A stretch of DNA of 64,000 nt from Oscheius dolichura (taxonomy: Eukaryota; Nematoda; Chromadorea; Rhabditida; Rhabditidae). The position numbers and the translations under genes were made by a program. Location: positions 6,076,001-6,140,000 of the forward strand of contig OW051493.1 of NCBI GenBank assembly GCA_932521035.1, given 5' to 3'. The notes below the pieces were generated by a model that saw nothing but the letters and a program-made list of their open reading frames with translations, was not told where the DNA came from and ran no database searches. Shown one piece after another: positions 35,237 to 46,691 of the stretch (position 1 is its first letter; every line of letters begins with the position of its first letter).

Positions 35237-36734
35237 AGCTCCCTGAAATATATTTTGTATGATAGAAAATCTAAAGAAGGAAGAAGTAAATAAAGAGAAC
35301 GAAATTATACATTACCAACAAAGAGAGATCAGGAGGGAGCTCTCTGCAATCGGATGCATGCCACTTGGTAAATGACATGCATCAATTGTCAATTACAAGA
35401 AAAAAGTATGCGGAAAGATTGAAAGAAACCGTGAGAGAGCATTCCTCAGGATATGCAGACATAACTATAAAGAAAAAAATATATATATACAACCGCTTTG
35501 AAGAAAGAAATATGCGCTAGGCATAGACTAATGCTAAACCTGACGTGCAACATCGACTATATTGCTTATATGCTTTGCACTACCATGTTATATTTACCAA
35601 AGAAAAAGAGCTTTGAGCGCTGGTTTGAGTTATTTTTTCCAATAACAGACAAATCCTCTCTGAATATATGTTGAAGTATCTTGTGGCCTTCTCCTGGCTA
35701 TTACAGCTATGAACGGAGCCCACTTTACCACAAGAAGCTTTCGTTCGATGATCTTTGAAGACCTTGGAAAAAGCTAAAGGTCCAAACTTCGCGACGAGCC
35801 TTTTAGGTGTTCGACATTCCCCCAGTCCGCATTCCAGAGACTATTGCCCGCGTCAGCGATGTTTTACGGCAACTGATCAGCGAAAGAGGACGCATTTAGC
35901 CACTTTGGAGTCAACAAGGATATATCTTCCGCAGTTGATTTCTTGTACAGCAGAAAGCATACCCTGACGTTATCAAGGAATTGACAATATACAATTCAGT
36001 ATATATAAATCTGTCTTGTTTCTCAGCGTATCGTCGCCGGTGTGTCTCGTTCCCGAATGAAGTTCTATTTTTATCATCTTTGACGCGTGACGAAAACCCC
36101 CGTGATAAACGATTCGCACCTTTTTCATTTAAAACATCTAAACCATCAAATCGCATCTTTTAGTATATCGGCAGCATAGAAGACAGTTTGCAAAGAAGTG
36201 CAACGTATGGGTTCTGTTGTGAGAAGTAAAACAGGGTCTGAACTGGGCAAGTGTTACTGAACCTCCAACTGGTTCTCAACCAAGAAACCTCGTGAATAAT
36301 ACTGATTAGAATCGCAACGAGAGATTTCTTGCCATATATCCAATTTGTACTTTGTTTTTACCACATGAAACAGTAAAAGAGAGTTCGTAAAACTGTTTTT
36401 CAACACAATTTCGCCCGTCTCTCCTGCTACCACAACACTTGGATATCAGTGAAAAAGCCTCGTCATCATGGTCAATTGGATTCAAATTGCTCTATGTCCT
36501 TCTCCCAACAAACAATAACATTATTGGATCGGTTCGCTTGTTCTAGAACAGTACCTGAAGAATGCGGCCGGGTTGCGCCGTCGTCCCGCCTCTTTTCGAG
36601 TCTTGTTTCAACCGAAAACAGCTGTGTCACATTCCATATATAAGCGGGTGACGGGTCACTCCTCCAGCCGCTCCCAGTGTCCACTGACTTACTTCCTTCC
36701 CTTTTCGAACAGATCACACGTCCACCCATTTCAG
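35237..36734. other. intergenic region with EF-hand gene promoter
   Basis: No exon chain seen in about 1.5 kb. TATATAAG at 36637-36644 is a good TATA box about 90 bp before the EF-hand gene start, at the boundary where GC content rises. Short frames here lack motifs. Confidence 0.5.
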
Positions 36735-37505
36735 ATGTTCCTTGCCCTGCTCTCCCTGCTCGTTGTTTCCATCAGTTCTGCTCCCACCCCGCTCGAAGAA
36801 GAGTTCAATTTTATGGGATTCAAACAGGAGACTCATGGTGAGTTTTGGCCATTTTCTCGGTTCAAAACAACGAAAAAACTGGGTGATAGATGGGCGAAAA
36901 GTGCGCGGAATGTGACCATATAACTTGCAGAGGAGAAATTCATTCGATCGGACGCCAACAAGAACAAGGAGCTCACTTTCGACGAATTCCTGCACATGGA
37001 GCTGGCCTATGTAGAGGCCAAGAAGGAGGAGTTCGACTCGCTCGACAAGAACCGTGAGTCCCCTCCCCCGGCTACGGTATAGACGAATTCAGACGACGGA
37101 AAGGTTAGCCTCAACGAGTACGAGGAACATTACCACGGGGTGGCCAGCAAGTCGGCCGCCATCCGGGCCGAGTACTTCGGGAAAGTGTTCGAGGAGTTCG
37201 ACGAGGACATGGACAAAGCCCTGAACCAACAGGAGCTGGAACGCGTCCTCCGGGAGCGGTTCCTCGTCCGCCCGAGGGAGAACTTCCCCAAACTGTTCTA
37301 CGGCTTCGACCGGGACCACAGCGGCGGCCTCGACCTCAACGAGTACATGAAATTCGACGACAAGTTCCCCTTCGAGCAGACGGATCCCCTCGACAAGACC
37401 GTCTCTCGACCCAATAGGATGGATGCCCCACTACCTAAGAAGAGCGTCGACGCTGACGAAGGAGCCATCAAGGCAGTCATGGCCCAGCGTGGTCGATTTG
37501 CCTAG
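36735..37505 (+). CDS. secretory-pathway EF-hand calcium-binding protein
   Basis: Start ATG 36735 gives signal peptide MFLALLSLLVVSISSAP. Four EF-hand loops are visible: DANKNKELTFDE, DKNDDGKVSLNE, DEDMDKALNQQE and DRDHSGGLDLNE. These hold the acidic positions for calcium, although the third has lysine and alanine at less usual places. Length of about 225 residues is shorter than calumenin or reticulocalbin (usually about 300), and no HDEL-type retention signal ends it (QRGRFA), so it is probably exported. Two introns (about 60 and 40 nt). Stop TAG 37503-37505. Transcription is likely from the TATA box at 36637. Confidence 0.82.
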
Positions 37506-37852
37506 ACGTGTCCTGGTCCCTTTCCCTCCCTCCCTCCCTCCCCCCAAATCTACCGGTATTTTGATCTGTGCTCAAGGGGCCATTCCCCCGATCCTCATGT
37601 GTATACTACGGTAATAAAGTGTCAAAAAGAATTGTTGACGATCGCGTGTGGCCTCCGGCTTCCGGTGTCCCCCGGATGGCCCCCCGGTTGCCATGGAGAG
37701 CGAGTGCCCCCACTCCGGCTAATCGGCCCCATTGGATACAATCGGCTAATCCCGCGGCACCTGCTCACATTTCAAATCAACCCTCACTAATCCGTAATCC
37801 CGCCGACTATGTTATCTTAACCGTTTTCTTCGAGGTTCCTCCCCAAAATGAG

Positions 37853-38367
37853 ATGATCCTACTGCCCGTCCTCTTCTTGCCAGGAGTGTTGTCCGCCCGT
37901 CTCTCCTGCTACCACTGCATCTCCCAGGTTCCCTTGGAACTCGTCCAGCAAGATGCCAAAGATGCCTTCAAGACCTTCATGTTCACCAAGTAACCCCTCA
38001 CTTCTTGACCAACACTGTGTGCAGATTCAATGTGCCGCCCTCCCATCTCCATTGCCACGACGCGGAGGCCTTCGAGTTCCCGTCGGTCAAGACGGAGCTC
38101 TGTACCCCGGCCGACCAGTGTATCAAGACCCACGTCAAGGAGATGAGTGAGTGCCTCTCTGCCCTCTTTTATTCCCACCTTCCCCTAGGTTTCGACTTTG
38201 TGATGCGTGGCTGTTTGTCGTCTCTCTACAAACCCGGCTACCAGATCAGTACAAGTGCCAACTGTACCGGGTCAGCGGCGACGTGTCTATGTGCCACGGA
38301 TCTCTGTAACACTGCCAGTGGGACATTCCCTTTTCTGCTTTCGATGTTGTTCATTTTATTAAGATAA
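37853..38367 (+). CDS. Ly6/uPAR-like GPI-anchored protein
   Basis: ATG 37853 gives signal peptide MILLPVLFLPGVLSARL. A three-finger-type cysteine pattern follows: SCYHCISQ, HLHCHDAE, KTELCTPADQCIKTHVKEM, VMRGCLSSLYKPGYQ, ANCTGSAATCLCATDLCNT. CLC..DLCN is the typical Ly6 end. The hydrophobic tail FLLSMLFILLR after a serine/glycine stretch indicates a GPI signal. Three exons with introns of about 35 nt. TAA 38365-38367, only 16 bp before the converging gene stops at 38384, so their 3' UTRs overlap. Ligand unknown; such proteins often modulate receptors. Confidence 0.78.
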
Positions 38368-38383
38368 ATAGAGAAAAAGAGGC

Positions 38384-39482
38384 CTAGTTCCTGTTCCTGT
38401 TGAATATGGGGCTTTCCTTGTTGTCTTTGAGAGACAGGAAGACGGGGTGGGTGCCGTTTCCATTGGCCCAACGTGTGCTCGGCCTCCTTTTCGACTTTGC
38501 CTATATAATAAGGGAAACATAGATAGGGACCGCAAAGGCGCGCCAAGCGCGGGTAACAGTTGACGCGCTATTTTATTGCTGCTACTAATAATATATGTTG
38601 TTATTATTTTTTACAGCAAAAATTACAAAAATCCATCTGTGCTGAAAAAAGATACATGCATATGTCTATCGGCATTTCGTCAAATATCAGTAAATTTGTG
38701 AAGGTAATCGCGCTCCGCCGCGAATTTTAATTCGTTTTAGGCTTTTTCCTCAAAATTGTGATGTTCAATTTTTCTAATTTTTACTGCATTGGATTAGTTA
38801 TATTGTGACGATCATTTTGATGAAAAAATCTAAAAAAGCAAAAATTTTAGTCACCGGTGGGGATCGAAGGTAGGCCGTTACGCCCGCGACCACACTTTCA
38901 ATAGAAAAAGCTATGCCGAGAACGCGCAACTAAAGTGAACATTTCTCGGGACTGGATGATCCAATTTCTTCACTCTAAAGACCAAACTGTAAGTTACAAA
39001 AAAACCTATCGAATGGTATCAAAATTTCACGGCTGTGCTGAAAGGTAATTTTCGCTTTGCGGTCCCTAATAGAGAGAGAGGAGTCTTACCTTGACAGTGG
39101 TGTTGGAATTGAGCCGGGCCTTCTTGAAGTCCTTCTTCGACGGCTTGTATCCCAGGGCCGACTTGACATAGGTGGCATTGCCGATGTTCTAAACTCATAT
39201 GAATTGGGGAGGACAGGAGGACAGACGACGGAGGCCGAGACAACGGCCGTGTTGGCATTCTTGGCCGAGGAGACGCTCTTCCCCGACACGTAGAACACCT
39301 CCCGGGTCAGGTCGATGTCGCTGGAATTGGATGCCTGGAAAGGGGGGAGGATGGGGGCAGGGGTCGAAAGAACTCACGATGATCCTTTGCTTGCCTTCGA
39401 TGTCCGTCCAGTTGTGGAAGTCGCTGTCATTCCCGGAGGAGAGGGACAGGGCCGAGAACAGAAAGAGAATAAGGGCTAACAT
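38384..39482 (-). CDS. small secreted protein of unknown family
   Basis: ATG 39480-39482 gives signal peptide MLALILFLFSALSLSSGN. The mature protein reads SDFHNWTDIEGKQRII, ASNSSDIDLTREVFYVSG, KNANTAV, NIGNATYVKSALGYKPSKKD, FKKARLNSNTTVK. The last exon, AKSKRRPSTRWANGNGTHPV then FLSLKDNKESPIFNRNRN with TAG at 38384-38386, is reached across an intron of about 600 nt that contains a whole transposon-like element (38526-39066). The frame is kept across that join, and the last exon reads like protein. No cysteines in the mature part, several NxS/T sites. I do not recognise the family. Confidence 0.6.
38526..39066. mobile_element. MITE-like element with GGGACCGC termini in an intron
   Basis: The left end GGGACCGCAAAGGCGCGCC (after TA) is mirrored by the right end CGCTTTGCGGTCCC (before TA). 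This gives a 541-bp AT-rich element with short terminal inverted repeats and a TA target site, as for Tc1/mariner-derived MITEs. It has no coding frame. The same terminus occurs at 4275-4294. It inserted in the last intron of the gene at 38384-39482. Confidence 0.75.
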
Positions 39483-39991
39483 CTGAGAGGATGCCTCTAT
39501 CCGGCAATCTCCCCGCCGGCCGACGACCTCCGTACCAGACGGTTTCACTCGAAACTGGACCAAAATCACCGTCGCACAAGGGAAAGTGTCACGGGAATCC
39601 CTCTCCCTCATCACAGTCCACAACAGATGATCCCGCTTCTAATATTTGACTAGTCTCTCGAATCCATCCTTGGTCTTTATTGCCCGTTTTTGCTTAATAA
39701 TAAAGGTGATTCACCTAAACACAGTATGCTAATATAGTGATAAGGACTGGGACGAGAACATGCCTGGAACAGGATGGAATCAACTAAGGGGGCTCAAACT
39801 GATACCGTATGCCATGCCGTCTATTTATATGAAGAGATGAGGCGACAGCTCAAGGTAGATCTCCTCCCTCCGCCACAAAGTGAAAAGAAGAAGCGACAAT
39901 GTAATCCTCTTTCTCTTGTTGCAGTCGACCTGATAAGGCCCGATAAAAGTTGCCCCTACTGATCAGCAGTCGACTCTGTTCTTTCGGTGTC
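39483..39991. promoter_or_regulatory. divergent intergenic region
   Basis: 509 bp between the unknown secreted gene (minus) and the S28 peptidase (plus). No coding exon seen. GCCCGATAAAAGTTGCCCC at about 39938 could act as a weak TATA element for the peptidase gene. Confidence 0.4.
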
Positions 39992-42113
39992 ATGCTCCTG
40001 GTCCTCGTTCTTTTCACCGGAGCGAATGCCCTCCTGCCGGGGATGATCCATGGCCGACCAAGGGGAGGACTCGTCCAGGTATGGCTCTCGCTCTTCTGTC
40101 TCTATCAATGAACAGGCTCCTTCGGACGGTAACTATCCGTGGACAGAGGATAGCTACATGATCTACGACACAGTCACACAGCAGAACGACCACTTCGCGG
40201 GGAAGACGGGCACATGGCAGCAGGTGAGGCCGGTCCTCCTCGTGGGCAGTGGCCTTTCAGAGGTACCAGTACAACAGGAAGTTCTTCAATCCCGACAGGC
40301 CTTTGGCTTTCTTGATGCTGGGGGGAGAGAGTGAGTATTTTTAGGGATAATCTGACAAAAGGCAGGTGTCATCAACGACAAATGGGTTCGCAATGAAAAT
40401 ATCTCTATGATGATGTGGGCACAGGTACGGTCCTATTAACTTTAGGTGTAAAGGTTGCTTCAGGAGTTCGGAGCCGCCGCTTTCCAAGCCGAGCACAGAT
40501 TCTACGGCCCGAAGAACTGTACACCTTTTGGGTATGGCCACATTATGTTGCCCATTGTAATGCTTTCAGAGACCAGATGACGTCCTCCCTCCAGTACCTG
40601 ACAATCGAGCAGTCCCTGGCCGACTTCGACTCCTTCATCGGGCAGATGAATACCAAGTATTTCAGCAAGAATCCCAACATCAAGTGGATCACTTTTGGCG
40701 GCTCTTACCCAGGTCTCCCCATCTTGTCTGCTTACCGTTTCCTTTCTAGGAACCCTTTCTGCCTTCTTCAGGGAGACGTATCCCGACAGGACCATCGGAG
40801 CCGTGTCTACCTCATCGGCCGTTCATTTCTTCACGGATTATTACGGTACGGCTTCCTTGTTGTAGAATTAAAAGAATGCCTCAGGATATGCTGTGAACAC
40901 GGAGTACACGTACAGGACGACGAGTGCCAGCTGTGCGAAAAATATCGGAACAGGGTTCAAGAAGATGATCGACCTGGCATACGGAGGAGTGAACGGCCGG
41001 AAGACACTCCAGCAGAAATTCAAGCAAGTCTTCTTCGAGGCAGAAAAGAGCAGTGTTTAGCCTGTGCGATCCCTTCGATGACGGTAAGACCCCCGTGACC
41101 AAGGCTGTCCAGTACTTCTTCTCCAATGTTTACGGCGTCTTCCAAGGCATCAACCAGTACACGGGAGACAACAGGGCACGTCCTCAGGAGGCACAAAAGA
41201 CGAAGGGTTTAGGATCCGTCGACTCGGGGAGGACTGGGTGTGCCGGGAGCGTGTAACATAATGAACAATGTCTCTATTCCCGACGAAATGGACAGGATCA
41301 AAGCCGTGGTGAGTGGAGTTTGGACTAGGAGATAGGGGGATTCCAGTGGGATTGGCAGAAGGCCTTTGATGGGATTAACTCGACAGAGTGCAACGATAAC
41401 AATTACTCTGGATTTATCGCCCAGCTGTCGGACACCTCCTACTCAGACTTGGACATAGGTAGCATCCCTTTTTATCCATTAGAGCTGGTTTCCAGTTTCG
41501 GGAAGAAGTTGGATCTGGCAGACGTGTACCACGCTTGGATATTTCCAGACGACTGACGGGAATAGCGGGATCTTTGGAAGTATAGTCCCTCTCGAGTAAG
41601 TAGGCCAGCTGTATAACTAATCCCGATGTTTCTAGTTTCTATGCAGACCAATGTACGGCAATGTTTGGGGACAGCTATACTTTGGAAAATGTCTTCAGGC
41701 AGGTCTATAACTACAGGACCGCATACTACACAAACTACACGGTGGGGGCAGAATCTCTCTTTCAGGGGAAAGGCCACTTTTTAGGGAACGAAGGTCGTCT
41801 TTCCTAATGGATCCTTCGACCCTTGGAAGTCTCTTGGGATGCAGTTGGTGGACAAGAACGCGGACGTCGACTCCTTCCTCATCGAAGGTACTGCATTTTC
41901 TCCTTCAAACGAGGCTCCGTATTTAAAGGGACGGCCCATTGTGCTGACATGTACCCCCCGAATCCTCAGACGGACCCGGCTTCGCTCACCGCTGCCCGTC
42001 AAAAGATACATGACCATCTGGCCAGCTGGATATCGGGGGCGTATGGCTCTCCCTCTTCCCTGCCGTCTGCCCTCCTCTCGATTCTCTCCTTTATTCTACT
42101 CTCGCTCTTATAA
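39992..42113 (+). CDS. serine carboxypeptidase S28 family (prolyl carboxypeptidase / thymus-specific peptidase like)
   Basis: Secreted or lysosomal peptidase of clan SC. ATG 39992 gives signal peptide MLLVLVLFTGANA. The S28 blocks follow in order: QQNDHFAGKTGTWQQRYQYN, PLAFLMLGGE, AEHRFYGP, LQYLTIEQSLADFDSFI, and the nucleophile motif WITFGGSYPG with TLSAFFRETYPDRTIGAVST. The charge relay Asp is in NGSFDPWKSLG, and the His is in TAHCADMYPPNPQTDPASL. The C-terminus is hydrophobic (LPSALLSILSFILLSLL), unusual for the family and pointing to a GPI or tail anchor. Over ten introns of 35-50 nt. Stop 42111-42113, 55 bp from the converging gene. Confidence 0.9.
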
Positions 42114-42168
42114 CTGTCTAACATGTTTAAATCACAAGGCACCCGTGTTGAATAGTGGAGAAAGGCGG

Positions 42169-43212
42169 CTAAAAGACGGAAATGGGGGTATCGACCCTGT
42201 AGAGGGTGGCAGCATCGCTCGGCTTCGTCAGTAGGTACATCCAGGAGGCCAGTCCGAAGATGACCAGAGCCGTCATTAGGGCACACGTGGCCCCGGCACA
42301 TATCAAGAAGGCGTTGGACCATTCCCTGTTGACGACGTCTGTCCAGGAGTAGTACTTGTACTCGTGGGTGGAGGCGGTGGTCGACACGGCCGACTGGATT
42401 CGTCTCGTGACTTGTTGGGCTGGGTAGGGGGCGAAGTAGGCCGTCGTCGTGGAGGGGGCAGCTTGTGTGGTGGGTGAGGGCTGCATTGCTGTTACGGCGA
42501 CATCTTCTGGAAGGGGACACTCCTTGTCGGGGAGGGGGACCCACCTGAATCCGTGAGGAGTACAGCCTTTATGACGCAACAGGGGACCTCCTGGGGCAGT
42601 CCGATCTAAAATCCTCATAACTAATGTTGTATTCTCTGCTCCCACCTGGATCATGTTGTTCCGTTTCCTGGCCTTCGGTCGGCGGAAGAGCTGCCCCTCG
42701 ATGCCGAATTCGAAGAAATCCAAAGTTGATGTGATCTGGAGTGGAGGCATTAGTCACGGCACCTGACTTTACGCACATTCAGTGAGACTGACTTCCGCTC
42801 TTTTTCACGGCAGCTCCCGATTACTTTTTGTGTTTGTGGGAGAGTGGCCACTTTCGCCGAGTCCACGTCTACCTAAACACAATGACCACTACTCAAAGGA
42901 CGAGGACTCGAACCTGCTCAAGAGTCTGTCCGTCAAAATAAAGCAGCAGACGACTCGATAACTCCTTACCTGCCCTCACAACAATCGTGGCCCTAAACGG
43001 AGTCTCGTTCTCCCGGGGGAGGACGCCTACCGGTCACAGGAGTAGAAGAGACTGAGCTGGAGGGCGGCCGTCGTCTTCGGAGGCAGATTCAGCCCGTACC
43101 ATTCGTTGACTCGCAGCAGTTTCTACAGGAAACCCTCATTTAAATGGACAGGATAACTCACCCCGAGAGCCACCGGCAACAATAACAGCAGTGAAGAGAA
43201 GACTGCTCGCAT
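42169..43212 (-). CDS. type I membrane protein, unknown
   Basis: ATG 43210-43212 gives signal peptide MRAVFSSLLLLLPVALG. Exons then read LLRVNEWYGLNLPPKTTAAL, LQLSLFYSCD, RATIVVRAGKELSSRLLLYF, DGQTLEQ, VDVDSAKVATLPQTQKVIG, SCREKERKSVSLN and ITSTLDFFEFGIEGQLFRRP. A Pro/Thr-rich stalk leads to the membrane span LICAGATCALMTALVIFGLA and a short tail ending VDTPISVF with TAA at 42169-42171. Introns about 40 nt, consensus ends. The ectodomain looks like a beta-sandwich by its hydrophobic pattern, but I do not recognise it. Confidence 0.65.
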
Positions 43213-44025
43213 CTGCGCCTCAGCCAGCCATCTGCGCGGCAATCAACGAAAAAGCTCCAATGAAAAACGTGGAGGGAAACAAGATTGGATGCGTAAGGGA
43301 GGGAGGAGCGGGGCTCTACTATGCAGCAGTAAATGAAGCAAAACAGCTGGTCCAAAATGCGTAAAACAACTGGGAACGCTGGCCCTCGCCATATTTACAG
43401 CCCTCGCCTCGGAGAACTGGAGATGGTTTATTAGAAAAAGAGGGCGTAATCCACAACAAATGTGACGAAGGAAAAGGACCAGGAAGCCGCGGGCTGACCA
43501 CATACCCCGGGGCTTTCTCATTCATGAATTTACGGACAGGGGGAGGTCAATGGACAAAGCGGCCGTGGGAGGACTTGAGATTTGAACCGGGGGAGGAGTC
43601 TCCCGGGGGGTCCCGGCCCCTGATGAAGATGCCACTTTTAGCCGCATTTGTTGGTCTCTTCGGTTGAATTATTTCGAGGCAATTTTTATGATGGAAGAAA
43701 CGAACGAGAACGAGAGCGACGACGTCACACGCACCTCACCCCGGATTCAATTTGACAAACGGCCTCGTGTCCAATGCATATCCAACGCCAATCTCGCTCT
43801 ACTCACAAAAACTACTAGCGAGAGAGAGAGAGAGACTACAATGTGTCACCGAGTTAAATATTTATACCGTTAACAAGAGTAGGAGGGGAACAAGGACGAC
43901 GGAAATAGACGAGATTGAGGCCGCCTTGCAGACGAGGACCGGGGTACGGCGGCCTTTCGTCCTTGTATACGTTACGCGACACCTGCAAATGCCCGGCTCT
44001 AACTGAAAACAAAGAGAGGAAAGAT
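43213..44025. other. intergenic region with (AG)n microsatellite
   Basis: About 800 bp. An (AG)n run is at 43821-43835. Possible final exons of the next gene lie near 43850-44000 on the minus strand: one frame ends SISSISVVLVPLLLLLTV and would form a GPI signal, but the splice phase from the Thr-rich exon does not match. Otherwise nothing coding. Confidence 0.4.
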
Positions 44026-45601
44026 TCACCTGGGGGGTGTGGTACTCGGAGCCTGAGTAGTGGTCGTAGTCGTGGTGGTCGTAGTGGTGCTAGTTGTTGG
44101 GGCCGGCGTTGTGGAAGTGGTCGTCGTCATCGTTGTACTCGTGGTGGTCGTAGTCGTCGAAGTTTTCTTCTCAACAAACGGACCTATCTCTGCGTTTTCT
44201 AGAAAAGGGATCCGCCTACGTGGGGTGACTTTGATTAGCGGTAGCCGAGCCTGGTTCTTGCCCGGGATGACCAGCTCCATTTCTGTAGGGTCACAGGTGT
44301 CCGTGTCTGGAGGGGCGAAGCAACAACAAACAGTATGCCCCTGGTGGTAGTAGCATCTGGAAGGGGACTGGAGGAGGAGAACGGGGACGAACCTATCCCC
44401 GGTCTTGGATTGGTGAACGAAGAGGCACCACCGGTAGAGCTCGTCGTTCAGATGCCGGTAGACACAGTGCATCTCCTCCTCGGCCGACTCGTCCTCTTCA
44501 TCTATATCAGAGTTTTCGGGAGGACAGGTGGGATACCTTCGTCGTCGTCGATGATGGCATACTTCACACCATTCTTGATTTTTATTGGAGGGGCCTTTGG
44601 AGGAACGAGGGGCAGATTCAGTGAGGGCAGGAACTGGCCGGTCCTGTTCCAGGGAGGAGGCGTCGGAGAGGGTTCCCGGCTAACCAGGGCGAGGGAAGTC
44701 TCCTCGTCTTCAAACGAAATCTGTCAATGAAGAAAGAAATGAAAAAAAAATTCCAATTCTCTAACCTCGACGGCGTTGATACCGTAGTCGTCTTCCTCGT
44801 TCTGCCGCCTCCTCCGGATGAACCTGTCCTCGTACTCCTCCGAGTCGGACAACCGGGTGTGGGAGAGACAACCGACGGCTCCTGCTGAGCAAGACTCCCC
44901 TTTGCAGTGCATCGAGGAGGCCGAAGCGGTAGCTGAAATTCTATAGAGGGGACAGAAGGGACAAAAGTATTCCATAAAGGGGACAGAAGTACTCACGCAG
45001 GCGGTCTGCTCCAGAGACTATCAATTTCTGGAGGGTGGCGTGGAAGAGAGAACAGCAAAACCTCAAGGTACTGTCTTGTAACTCTTCCAGTTTTATGCCG
45101 TGTTGCATGACCAAATAACGGGAAAAGGCAGGATTCAGCTGATTCATGTTCAGGGAAAAACAGGAGGCCTGTGACCCACAAAGTTGGGCGAAGAGTACAT
45201 TACCAGGTGGCTGGAAGTAGCAATCAAGAGAGACGGGACAGGGAGACCCACCTCGTCGGAATAGTCGTCGTCCTCTTCGTCGTCCTTCAACATTCCACTC
45301 TCGACACAGTCAAATATACCCGTCTGAACTGGCCATTCGTATTGGAGACAGAGAGAACTGACAGAATCGATACCCGTTTTGTTGGAGGAGGAGAATTCGA
45401 GGTAGCCACAGGCGGTGGCCGACGACGGACACTGTTGGGCCGTCTGGGAGAGCCTTGTGAACCGGAGACCTTGTCGACAAAACACCTAAAGACGACGGAT
45501 AAGCCTGGCCGAAGAAACGGGGTCACCTTCACATTGTAGGGGGCGAGGGGGATATCGGACGACACAACGAGAACGGGTAGGAGCAGAGGGAAAAGAAACA
45601 T
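44026..45601 (-). CDS. secreted cysteine-rich protein with Thr-rich mucin-like tail
   Basis: ATG 45599-45601 gives signal peptide MFLFPLLLPVLVVSSD. Cysteine modules follow: VFCRQGLRFTRLSQ, QQCPSSATACGYLEFSSSN, SLCLQYEWPVQTGIFDCVES, an acidic run KDDEEDDDYSDE, QLCGSQASCFSLN, LRFCCSLFHATLQ, MHCKGESCSAGAVGC, a Pro-rich stretch, MHCVYRHLNDELYRWCLF and HTVCCCFAPPDTDTC. The end is a threonine-rich block of over 40 residues, likely O-glycosylated. A 35-nt intron near 44508-44542 restores the frame. The stop given (44026) is the first in frame; an alternative 3' exon with a GPI-like tail may exist at 43870-44005. Repeated small Cys modules recall nematode ET-module or Ly6 surface proteins, but no family is certain. 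Confidence 0.6.
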
Positions 45602-45925
45602 ATCACGCCATCTACCCCTTTAAATGATTGTTTGATAGGTTAAAGTAAGGTCAACGGGAGGGAAATAGCAAAAGAATCACTAATACGCGAGGGCCAGCGG
45701 TGTCCGCGGGCCACCTGTCCGCCCGAGTTTAAAAAGAGGAGAACGGGCAGAGGGCCGTACATCAACTGTCATGTAGGCTATTTACGTGAGGACGAGGTGC
45801 GACTTTCGGCATAAATTGGATTAAATTAGGCAGAGCACACGGTAAAAGAGAGGCAGTTCAGAAGGAAGAAAGACAAGAGAAGGCGTGGATATTGAATATT
45901 TATTTTGTCTATGGACGACGGAGCT
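45602..45925. other. short intergenic region
   Basis: 324 bp that should hold the promoter of the gene starting at 45601 and the 3' flank of the gene ending at 45926. AATATTTATTTTG near 45893 could be the reverse complement of a polyadenylation signal for the latter. Nothing else seen. Confidence 0.4.
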
Positions 45926-46691
45926 CTACTGGTCAGCAACTGGCTGACCTTTCCCCTTCTGTTTGTCGTAATTCTTGAATACGAAGAAGAGGACGGCGCT
46001 GATCACGAGAAGGACGAAAGAGGTCGCCAGCGGGAGCCAGCCCAGATCGCTGTCGTAGTGGATGCGGCCGGCGCCTCCTGGATGCTCTAAAAGAGGAAGT
46101 GTTCCATATGGAGATCATATCGTACTGCGGTAGACGGAGAAGAGTCCAGCGCCCCACATCTTGAGCATCCGGCGGGCCATCCTCGCCCTGTCCACATCAT
46201 TCGGTCCATTTCGTCTCGCTATTGCCAGATTATTCAGGAACGCCTCCTAGACTCCATTGTAAAAGGAGGTCCCAGAGACGAACCTTGGCCGACAAAATCT
46301 CCAAAATCAAGAAGTAGGGATGCTTCATATCCCACTCGTCCAATGTCGACCCGTTTTGTGGGTGATTGGGGTGCCTGAAGTGTACCTTCAGGCGCCCATC
46401 CAAAATCGTCGAATTCTGCGGGTGGTCTCCCTGTATCTCCTTGTCGCAGCCAAACTGCAGATGCTTCACCACGCGACAGTCCGGGTCCTTTGGATCTTCG
46501 CAGACGACCTCGTAGAAACACAGACATCTTTTGGTCGGCGTGCGAAACTCCAATTCTTCTCTATAGCCTCCGTCGAACTTGATAGATCCATAGAGACACA
46601 GGCCATCTCCGCGCCCCGTTTTGGCAGCATTTCCAAAAGGGAAGGCAGCGAGAAGGAAAGCAAGAAGAGACAGCCACCGACCGCCAGCCAT
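45926..46691 (-). CDS. type I membrane protein, unknown
   Basis: ATG 46689-46691 gives signal peptide MAGGRWLSLLAFLLAAFPFG. The ectodomain holds LCLYGSIKFDGGYREELEF, RCLCFYEVVCEDPKDPDCR, HLQFGCDKEIQGDHPQNST and FRHPNHPQNGSTLDEWDMK. Six cysteines in the first half suggest a compact disulfide fold. After a 37-nt intron the chain reads EAFLNNLAIARRNGPNDVD, RARMARRMLKMWGAGLFSVY, then a span LPLATSFVLLVISAVLFFVF and the tail KNYDKQKGKGQPVADQ with TAG at 45926-45928. About 230 residues. Not recognised. Transcribed divergently from the DEG/ENaC channel gene, 409 bp apart. Confidence 0.68.

Noticed and set aside
38840-38930. tRNA-like B-box (reverse complement CTTCGATCCCC) within the intron element
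   Set aside because: No acceptor stem, no proper A-box and no cloverleaf can be drawn; it lies inside the MITE-like element.
44060-44350. Valine-rich plus-strand frame
   Set aside because: It is the complement of the threonine-rich tract of the minus-strand gene.
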